Source of the DNA: Pseudomonadota bacterium
Lineage (GTDB): Bacteria; Pseudomonadota; Gammaproteobacteria; Xanthomonadales; Xanthomonadaceae
Direction of reading: 5' to 3'
DNA length: 37,400 nt
NCBI GenBank assembly: GCA_023395465.1
Contig: JAEWZE010000156.1
Span: 1 to 37,400 of the forward strand
Made by a program: the position numbers and the translations under genes. The notes under the pieces are model-generated. The model was not told where the DNA came from. It saw only the letters and a list, made by a program, of their open reading frames with translations, and made no database searches. Of the stretch, positions 32,470 through 37,400 are shown one piece after another. Each line of letters begins with the position of its first letter. Within the stretch, counting starts at the first letter, position 1.

Positions 32470-33669
32470 CTACGCCAGTTCGATGGTAATGGCCGCGGTC
32501 GCGTCGCGTGCGACCGAGCGCGCCGCGTCGATCGAATCGGCCCGCGCCAGCGTCACGCCGACCCGGCGCGTCCCCTCCACGCGCGGCTTTCCGAACAGGC
32601 GCAGCGCCGTGTCTGGCGCGTGCAGCGCGGCCGCCAGGTTGCCGAACACCGGGATCCCGCTGCCCTGCGCCAGCATCGCGCTGGACGCCGACGGTCCGCG
32701 CTGCGCGATGAAGCCGCCATCGCCGGCGTCCACGGGCAGGCCAAGGATGGCGCGCGCGTGCAGCGCGAACTGGCTCAGGTCCTGCGAGACCAGGGTGACC
32801 AGGCCCGTGTCGTGCGGCCGTGGCGAGACTTCGCTGAACCACACCTCGTCGCCCTTCACGAACAGCTCCACCCCGAACACGCCCCAGCCGCCGAGGTCGT
32901 CGGTGATCGCGCGCGCGATCTCCATCGAGCGCTCCAGCGCGCGCGACGACATCGGCTGCGGCTGCCAGCTTTCGCGGTAGTCGCCATCGCGCTGCAGGTG
33001 GCCGATCGGCGCGCAGAACGAGGTGCCGCCTGCGTGGCGCACGGTGAGCAGGGTGATCTCGTAGTCGAAATCGACGAAACCCTCGACGATGCAGCGGCCC
33101 GCGCCGGTGCGTCCGCCGGTCTGCGCGTAGTCCCACGCCGGGGCGATGTCCGCGTCGGCGCGCAGCGTGCTCTGGCCCTTGCCCGAGGACGACATCACCG
33201 GCTTGACCACGCAGGGCAGTCCGATCGCGGCGACCGCGTCGCGGTATTCGGCCTCGGTGTCGACGAAGCGGTAGGGCGAGGCCGGCAGACCCAGGGTTTC
33301 GGCCGCGAGCCGGCGGATGCCTTCGCGATCCATGGTCAGCCAGGCCGCGCGCGCGGTCGGCACCACGCGCTGGCCGCGGTCGCGCTCCAGCGCCACCAGC
33401 GTCGGCGTGTGGATGGCCTCGATCTCGGGCACCACCAGGTCCGGCCGCTCGCGCTCGATCAGGCCCGCCAGCGCGGCCGGATCCAACATGTCCAGCACAT
33501 GGCTACGGTGTGCGACCTGCATCGCCGGCGCATCGGCATAGCGGTCGGCGGCGATCACCTCCACGCCCAGCCGCTGCAGCTCGATCGCGACTTCCTTGCC
33601 CAGTTCACCCGACCCCAGCAGCAGGACACGGGTGGCCGAGGCCGTGAGCGGAGTACCGAGGCTGGGCAT
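32470..33669 (-). CDS. purT: Formate-dependent GAR transformylase PurT
   Basis: A 399-aa ATP-grasp enzyme that uses formate and ATP to formylate glycinamide ribonucleotide in purine synthesis, in place of folate-dependent PurN. Motifs: LLLGSGELGKEVAIE at the N-terminus, VVPEIEAIHT, VVKPVMSSSGKGQS (the ATP-grasp loop), VEGFVDFDYEITLL, GVELFVKGDEVWFSEVSPRPHDTG and, near the C-terminus, LFGKPRVEGTRRVGV. Length fits E. coli PurT (392). ATG 33669 is preceded by a TAGAAT promoter element. Confidence 0.96.
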   Translation of the reverse strand: MPSLGTPLTASATRVLLLGSGELGKEVAIELQRLGVEVIAADRYADAPAMQVAHRSHVLDMLDPAALAGLIERERPDLVVPEIEAIHTPTLVALERDRGQRVVPTARAAWLTMDREGIRRLAAETLGLPASPYRFVDTEAEYRDAVAAIGLPCVVKPVMSSSGKGQSTLRADADIAPAWDYAQTGGRTGAGRCIVEGFVDFDYEITLLTVRHAGGTSFCAPIGHLQRDGDYRESWQPQPMSSRALERSMEIARAITDDLGGWGVFGVELFVKGDEVWFSEVSPRPHDTGLVTLVSQDLSQFALHARAILGLPVDAGDGGFIAQRGPSASSAMLAQGSGIPVFGNLAAALHAPDTALRLFGKPRVEGTRRVGVTLARADSIDAARSVARDATAAITIELA

Positions 33670-33696
33670 GGGTGGGCCTGGGCGAAAGGGGCGCCC

Positions 33697-33702
33697 ATTC
33701 TA
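33697..33702 (-). promoter_or_regulatory. -10 element of purT
   Basis: Minus-strand TAGAAT (5 of 6), 27 nt before the purT ATG, leaving a leader of about 20 nt. The 148-bp intergenic region also holds the divergent promoter of the SPFH operon. No PurR-like site was recognised. Confidence 0.45.
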
Positions 33703-33758
33703 GCCAGCGGACATGGGTCGCCCGGGGTCCGCGATCGCCTTGTCCCTCGGCGCCACCG

Positions 33759-33787
33759 TTGACATGCTGATATCAAATTGATATCAA
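33759..33787 (+). promoter_or_regulatory. Promoter of the SPFH operon with tandem palindromic operators
   Basis: TTGACA (33759-33764) and TATCAA (33782-33787) are 17 bp apart, the best -35/-10 pair in the window. The interval holds two palindromes, CTGATATCAA (33767-33776) and TTGATATCAA (33778-33787), each with the core TGATATCA and centres 11 bp apart. A dimeric repressor bound there would block the promoter. The operon encodes its own Arc-type ribbon-helix-helix protein, the obvious candidate. The motif was not noticed elsewhere in the window. Confidence 0.7.
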
Positions 33788-33817
33788 TCATTACGTCGCA
33801 TCCGCCGGAGCCGCCGC

Positions 33818-33946
33818 ATGCCGCACATCGTCCACCTGATCGAACGCCGCCATCCGCGTCACGCGGGCTGGGCCGTGCCGCTGCCCGTCGCGCTGTCCGC
33901 CTGCGCCTTGCTCGCCGGGATCGCCGTCCTGCCCACCCGTCATTGA
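33818..33946 (+). CDS. 42-residue membrane microprotein leading the SPFH operon
   Basis: ATG 33818 to TGA 33944-33946 encodes 42 residues starting MPHIVHLIERRHPRHAG, with a hydrophobic segment at about 18-38 (WAVPLPVALSACALLAGIA) and a short VLPTRH tail. GGAG lies 7 nt before the ATG, and the next gene starts 17 bp downstream with its own GGAG. The basic N-terminus suggests that end is cytoplasmic. It could be a regulatory subunit of the SPFH protein. Not a known family to me; the strong ribosome site and the helix are what support it. Confidence 0.6.
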   Translation: MPHIVHLIERRHPRHAGWAVPLPVALSACALLAGIAVLPTRH

Positions 33947-33963
33947 GTCTTCCGGAGACCGCC

Positions 33964-34821
33964 ATGAAAGAGAACCCGATCCGTTCGCTGCCCGGCATCC
34001 CGATGCTGCTCGCCCTCCTCGCCGCCGTGCTCGCGGCCGCATGGATCGCCCTCAATTCGGGCGGCGCGCCGGCGCAGTTCGTCCTCGCAGCGCTCGCGGG
34101 CCTGGTCGCGCTGCTCTGCCTGCTGGGCCTGTACATGGTCGAACCCAACCAGGCGGCAGTGCTGAGCCTGTTCGGCAAGTACGTGGGAACGGCGAAGGAG
34201 AGCGGCCTGCGCTGGAACAGTCCCTTCTACAGCAAAAAGAAGGTGTCGCTGCGGGTGCGCAACTTCGAAAGCGGCAAGCTCAAGGTCAACGAACTGGACG
34301 GCTCGCCGATCGAGATCGCCGCAGTGATCGTCTGGCGCGTGGTGGACTCGGCCGAGGCGGTGTTCAACGTCGACGACTACGAGAGCTTCGTGCACATCCA
34401 GTCCGAGGCGGCGCTGCGCGCGATGGCCACCAGCTATCCCTACGACCAGCACGAGGAAGGCGACATCTCGCTGCGCAGCCATCCCACCGAGATTTCCGAC
34501 CGGCTCAAGGAGCAGCTCGACGAGCGCCTGACCGCGGCCGGGGTCGACGTGGTCGATGCCCGCATCAGCCACCTCGCCTACGCCCCCGAGATCGCCCAGG
34601 CGATGCTGCAGCGGCAGCAGGCCAACGCGGTGATCGCGGCGCGGACACGCATCGTCGCCGGCGCCGTTGGCATGGTGGAGATGGCACTGGCCGAGCTGGA
34701 GAAGAACGGCACCGTCAAGCTCGACGAGGAGCGGCGCGCGGCGATGGTGAGCAACCTGCTGGTGGTGCTGTGCGGCGACCGCAGCACCCAGCCGATCGTC
34801 AATACCGGCTCGCTGTACTGA
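33964..34821 (+). CDS. SPFH/band-7 domain membrane protein
   Basis: A 285-aa protein with two N-terminal hydrophobic helices (about 12-30 and 38-58), then the band-7 domain starting at YMVEPNQAAVLSLFGKYVGT, continuing through GLRWNSPFYSKKKVSLRVRN, IAAVIVWRV and YESFVHIQSEAALRAMA, and ending in a helix-rich part (RLTAAGVDVVDARISHLAYA, AMLQRQQANAVIAARTRI). These proteins form large ring or cage assemblies that organise membranes or restrain proteases such as FtsH. GGAG precedes ATG 33964. It lacks the SHOCT tail of some relatives. Its operon is discussed under the neighbouring genes. Confidence 0.92.
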   Translation: MKENPIRSLPGIPMLLALLAAVLAAAWIALNSGGAPAQFVLAALAGLVALLCLLGLYMVEPNQAAVLSLFGKYVGTAKESGLRWNSPFYSKKKVSLRVRNFESGKLKVNELDGSPIEIAAVIVWRVVDSAEAVFNVDDYESFVHIQSEAALRAMATSYPYDQHEEGDISLRSHPTEISDRLKEQLDERLTAAGVDVVDARISHLAYAPEIAQAMLQRQQANAVIAARTRIVAGAVGMVEMALAELEKNGTVKLDEERRAAMVSNLLVVLCGDRSTQPIVNTGSLY

Positions 34822-34826
34822 GCATC

Positions 34827-35105
34827 GTGCAAGCCCTGTCCTCCCTGCTGGTCGCCCTCACCGCGCTGCCGGCGCTGGCCATCGCCGCCTGGCAGGCACG
34901 CGCCGCCGCGGTCGATCCCAAGGCGCGCGGACTTGCGCTGCGCTGGGCGGGCATCGCCCTGGCGATGTTCTGCGGGGCGCTGGGCCTGTACTTCGCCGGC
35001 GGCGACCGGGGCTACACAATCACGGTGGCGGTGCTCATGGTCATCGCGGTCAACGCACTGCTGGTCTCGATGCTGCTGCACCTGCGCGGCGGGGGGCGGC
35101 GCTGA
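34827..35105 (+). CDS. Three-helix membrane protein of the SPFH operon
   Basis: A 92-aa protein with three predicted helices (about 4-22, 39-55 and 65-85), starting at GTG 34827 five bp after the SPFH stop. No Shine-Dalgarno is visible, so translation probably depends on the upstream gene. It ends in a basic LRGGGRR tail. The TGA overlaps the next ATG by one base (TGATG). I do not recognise the family. The arrangement suggests it works with the SPFH protein in the membrane. Confidence 0.65.
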   Translation: MQALSSLLVALTALPALAIAAWQARAAAVDPKARGLALRWAGIALAMFCGALGLYFAGGDRGYTITVAVLMVIAVNALLVSMLLHLRGGGRR

Positions 35106-35293
35106 TGGCCGAGCGCAAGGCCTACCCGCTGCGGATCAGCGCCGAGGTGCTGGCGGCCGCGCAGAAGTGGTCCGACGACGAACTGCGCAGCCTCAACGCG
35201 CAGATCGAATACGTGCTGCGCGATGCGCTGCGCAAGGCCGGGCGGCTGCCGCACCCGCCGCCGGAACCGGGTGAACGCGAGGAGCAATCATGA
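35105..35293 (+). CDS. Arc-type ribbon-helix-helix DNA-binding protein
   Basis: A 62-aa protein: a short beta strand (RKAYPLRIS), helix A (AEVLAAAQKWSDD) and helix B (LRSLNAQIEYVLRDALRKA). The match to phage P22 Arc (strand, then helix with R-S-x-N-x-x-I) is clear. RHH proteins dimerise, insert the paired strand in the major groove and often bind tandem palindromes. It is the natural candidate to bind the TGATATCA pair in the operon's own promoter. The ATG overlaps the previous stop by one base; its stop overlaps the DUF4177 start as ATGA. Confidence 0.85.
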   Translation: MAERKAYPLRISAEVLAAAQKWSDDELRSLNAQIEYVLRDALRKAGRLPHPPPEPGEREEQS

Positions 35294-35469
35294 GCCAACG
35301 CTGGGAACACAAGGTCGTTGAAGTCACCACCACCCTGTTCAACCGCAAGCTGACAGAGAAGATCCAGGAAGAACTCGACCGGCATGCGCGCCAGGGCTGG
35401 GAACTGGTCGCAGTCAGCCACACCAATGCGGTGGACTCGGTGCGCCTGTACATGAAGAGGGCGGTGTGA
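35290..35469 (+). CDS. DUF4177 protein, last gene of the SPFH operon
   Basis: A 59-aa protein, too short to be picked up by most ORF filters. It starts MSQRWEHKVVEVTTTLFNRK, continues with helix KIQEELDRHARQGWELVAVS and ends with RLYMKRAV. The WE(Y/H)KVV start and GWELVAV are the DUF4177 signature. GGAG lies 5 nt before ATG 35290. The fold is small and has no known activity; ATGA overlap with the RHH gene shows that it belongs to the same operon. The 161 bp downstream hold only the promoter for the next gene. Confidence 0.85.
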   Translation: MSQRWEHKVVEVTTTLFNRKLTEKIQEELDRHARQGWELVAVSHTNAVDSVRLYMKRAV

Positions 35470-35618
35470 CGGGGCCGAGAGCAGCGCGCCCGATCACCCC
35501 TACATCCGGTGTTCCGCCCTGGATCGACGGGCGTCCTCCGGTTCGATCGCGACGGGCCAGTCGTGCTGTCTCGAAGTGGGACAGGTGGTGCGAACTGGCG
35601 ACGCCGCCAGCGCATCGA

Positions 35619-35624
35619 TAAGCT
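35619..35624 (+). promoter_or_regulatory. Possible -10 element of the M15 peptidase gene
   Basis: TAAGCT, then 6 nt, then ATG 35631, with no Shine-Dalgarno between. The hexamer is poor (T, A and final T only) but the spacing matches the other leaderless-looking starts in the window. Confidence 0.3.
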
Positions 35625-35630
35625 GGGCCG

Positions 35631-36431
35631 ATGCGTATCCCTGCCCGCACCCTGCTCAACACCGCCGAGATCGAACTGTGGCCGGCCTGGCTGTTGCGCG
35701 CGCGCGCCAACGGCGATGCGCGGATCCAGTCGCGCGCCAGCCGGGTGCTGCGACGCAAGTGCGACGGCCGCTACCTGGCCGCGGTCCTGCCCGAAGGGCT
35801 GATGCCACTGGTCCCGCGTCTGGCGCGCGAAGCCGGCGTGGACGAGGCGCTCGACCTGCTCGACGGTGCGCCCGCCGCCAATGCGCTCGACGCCGGCACG
35901 CTGCCGCTGCACCGGCTGGCCGAATGGCTGGATGCGCTCGGGCTGGAAGCCGAAGCCTATGCCGACCGCTGCGGGCTGGAACTGGTCGCCGAGCCGGTCG
36001 CGCTGACCCTGGCCGGCTTCGACCGCTACCGCAGGCCGCTGTGGCTGTCGGCCGATGCCGCACGCGCCTGGCAGCGCATGCGCGAGGCCGCCGCACGCGA
36101 CGGCGTGGCGCTCGAGGCGATCTCCGGTTACCGCAGCCACGACTACCAGCTGGGCATCTTCGAGCGCAAGCGCGCGCGCGGACTCGGGCTGGCGCAGATC
36201 CTCGAGGTCAACGCGGCGCCGGGCTTCAGCGAACACCATTCGGGCGATGCGCTCGACATCGGCACCCCGGGCGAGCCGCCGGCGGAGGAATCGTTCGAGG
36301 CCACGCTGGCATTCGACTGGCTGCAGCGCCACGCCGGCGCGTCCGGCTTCGCCATGAGCTATCCGCGCGGCAATCCGCACGGCATCGTCTACGAACCCTG
36401 GCACTGGCGGTACCTGCGGGCCGACGGATAG
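35631..36431 (+). CDS. M15-family D-alanyl-D-alanine carboxypeptidase (VanY-like)
   Basis: A 266-aa zinc peptidase. The catalytic domain is in the C-terminal half: SGYRSHDYQ, then SEHHSGDALDIG, the S-x-H-x2-G-x-A-x-D motif with ligands His202 and Asp209, and EPWHWRY with Glu255 and ligand His258. Such enzymes remove the terminal D-Ala from peptidoglycan stem peptides. The N-terminal 125 residues (MRIPARTLLNTAEIELWPAW) do not look like a signal peptide and I do not recognise them. Without export it could act on cytoplasmic muropeptides, next to the cytoplasmic-looking amidase type at 25410; an unusual export route is also possible. Confidence 0.88.
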   Translation: MRIPARTLLNTAEIELWPAWLLRARANGDARIQSRASRVLRRKCDGRYLAAVLPEGLMPLVPRLAREAGVDEALDLLDGAPAANALDAGTLPLHRLAEWLDALGLEAEAYADRCGLELVAEPVALTLAGFDRYRRPLWLSADAARAWQRMREAAARDGVALEAISGYRSHDYQLGIFERKRARGLGLAQILEVNAAPGFSEHHSGDALDIGTPGEPPAEESFEATLAFDWLQRHAGASGFAMSYPRGNPHGIVYEPWHWRYLRADG

Positions 36432-36444
36432 CGCGCCGGTCCGG

Positions 36445-37119
36445 CTAGTCCTGCGAGCGGTTGGTTTGCGCCTTCGCCGCGGTCGCCAGGTCGGCGATGC
36501 GCCACAGGTACAGGCCCGCATAGGTGCGGTAGGGACCCCACTGCTCGCCGCGCGCGGCCAGCTGCTTCGGCGACGGCATGTCCTCGAGTCCGTCCACGCG
36601 CTGGACGCCCTTGCGGATGCCGAGATCGTCGACCGGCAACACGTCCGGGCGGCCGAGCCGGAACATCAACATCATCTCCACCGTCCAGCGTCCGATGCCG
36701 CGCACAGGCACCAGCGCCGCGACGATCTCGTCGTGGTGCATGGTCGACATCTGACGCAGGGTCGGGATCTCGCCCCGCGCCTCGCGCATCGCCAGGTCGC
36801 GCAGCGCCAACGCCTTGTTGCCCGACACGCCGCAGGCGCGAAGCGCGGCATCGTCGATCCGACCCAGCGTGCCCGCATGCAGCCGCCGGCTGCCGATCGC
36901 GGCCTCCACGCGCCCGACGATGGTCGAGGCGGCCTTGCCGCTGAGCTGCTGGAACAGGATCGCGCGCGCCAGCGCATCGACCGGATCGAAACGCGCGCGC
37001 CAGCGCGGCTCCGGCGCGATCGTGCCGATGCGTTTCATCCACGATCCCAGGCGCCGGTCGCGCCGCCGCAGGTGGTCCCAGGCGGCCGCGGTATCGAAAC
37101 CCCGGGCGTAGCGCGGCAT
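36445..37119 (-). CDS. DNA-3-methyladenine glycosylase, AlkA type
   Basis: A 224-aa HhH-GPD base-excision enzyme that removes alkylated purines. The core is AILFQQLSGKAASTIVGRV (helix with the flipping contacts), ACGVSGNKALALRDLA, the helix-hairpin-helix VPVRGIGRWTVEMMLMF and LPVDDLGIRKGV, which holds the catalytic Asp. No Ada-like N-terminal domain is fused to it. ATG 37119 is 5 nt after the upstream DUF423 stop, so the two are co-transcribed. Its 3' end converges with the M15 gene, 13 bp apart. Confidence 0.9.
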   Translation of the reverse strand: MPRYARGFDTAAAWDHLRRRDRRLGSWMKRIGTIAPEPRWRARFDPVDALARAILFQQLSGKAASTIVGRVEAAIGSRRLHAGTLGRIDDAALRACGVSGNKALALRDLAMREARGEIPTLRQMSTMHHDEIVAALVPVRGIGRWTVEMMLMFRLGRPDVLPVDDLGIRKGVQRVDGLEDMPSPKQLAARGEQWGPYRTYAGLYLWRIADLATAAKAQTNRSQD

Positions 37120-37124
37120 GGCGC

Positions 37125-37400
37125 TCAGTCCCGCAGCGCGCTGGCCGCGTACAGCAGCCATCCCAGCATCAGCACCATGCCGCCCAACGGCGCAGGTGCC
37201 GAGGACATCCCCCACAGCGACCTGGCCACCAGTGTTCCGGCAAACACCAGGGTTCCGAGCAGCAACATCGCCAGCGCCGCCAGCGACAGCCGCGACGCCA
37301 CGGCCCGGGCCAGCGCAGCAAGCGCGACGCCATGGCCGAAGGCGAACAGCGCGGCAGTCAGCAGGTTGCCGCGCGCATCCTCGCCGGCGCCATGCGAGGC
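37125..37400 (-). CDS. DUF423 family membrane protein (5' end outside window)
   Basis: The reading frame is open from the window end to the TGA at 37127-37125 (91 residues present, reading ASHGAGEDARGNLLTAALFA at the edge). Three hydrophobic helices are visible, with FGHGVALAALA, LVFAGTLVARSLWG, PLGGMVLMLGW and the C-terminal LLYAASALRD. The pattern HxxALxxL, (S/A)GTL and PLGG-GW is that of DUF423 (YgdD) inner-membrane proteins. Function unknown. The glycosylase gene starts 5 nt after its stop. Confidence 0.75.
   Translation of the reverse strand, partial: ASHGAGEDARGNLLTAALFAFGHGVALAALARAVASRLSLAALAMLLLGTLVFAGTLVARSLWGMSSAPAPLGGMVLMLGWLLYAASALRD

Overview
This window is a GC-rich (roughly 70%) chromosomal segment with dense, tightly overlapping housekeeping genes. 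Gene content and order point to a gammaproteobacterium of the Xanthomonadaceae/Lysobacteraceae (Lysobacter, Luteimonas or Xanthomonas type): phoB-phoR-ppk-ppx in a row, creBCD, a DUF2007 'pathogenicity-like' protein beside a membrane-fused ECF sigma factor, bpt, and -10 elements lying only a few bases from ATG starts. I see no insertion sequence, prophage, CRISPR array, tRNA or rRNA. The assignment rests on recognising protein families, not on a search.

Layout. 1-7431 (+): the end of phoB, then phoR, ppk and ppx with coupled starts, then a GT4 glycosyltransferase and a PAP2 phosphatase behind a candidate Pho box. 7462-12626 (-): nitrilase-family hydrolase, GNAT acetyltransferase, creD, creC, creB; a perfect CreB tag (TTCAC-N6-TTCAC) lies upstream of creD. 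12781-17996 (+): rlmJ, mfd and a lipoprotein histidine phosphatase overlapping mfd. 18133-19085: two homologous secreted proteins placed tail to tail. 19377-25387 (-): pirin, rlmL, an ABC-F ATPase, a small alpha/beta hydrolase and a MOSC protein. 25410-28979 (+): an Amidase_2 protein divergent from the MOSC gene over a palindromic -10, then tesB, the DUF2007 protein and the ECF sigma factor with four C-terminal membrane helices. 29227-32000: a six-EF-hand protein (-), then bpt and an overlapping endonuclease/exonuclease/phosphatase lipoprotein (+). 32088-33669 (-): purT and a small unknown protein. 33759-35469 (+): a five-gene operon (42-aa membrane microprotein, SPFH/band-7 protein, three-helix membrane protein, Arc-type ribbon-helix-helix protein, DUF4177 protein) whose promoter carries two palindromic boxes one helical turn apart. 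35631-37400: an M15 carboxypeptidase (+), an AlkA-type glycosylase (-) and a partial DUF423 protein (-).

Themes. (1) Phosphate: sensing (PhoBR), polyphosphate making and breaking (Ppk/Ppx) and possibly membrane lipid replacement (GT4 + PAP2) sit together. (2) Envelope: CreBCD, Amidase_2, M15 peptidase, SPFH operon, EF-hand protein and the paralogous secreted pair. (3) Expression style: many genes start by 4-nt overlap with the previous stop (ATGA or GTGA), while several promoters put the -10 hexamer 6-9 bases before ATG with no Shine-Dalgarno, which predicts leaderless mRNAs. The best candidates for an undescribed system are the SPFH/ribbon-helix-helix operon and the Pho-linked glycosyltransferase/PAP2 pair.
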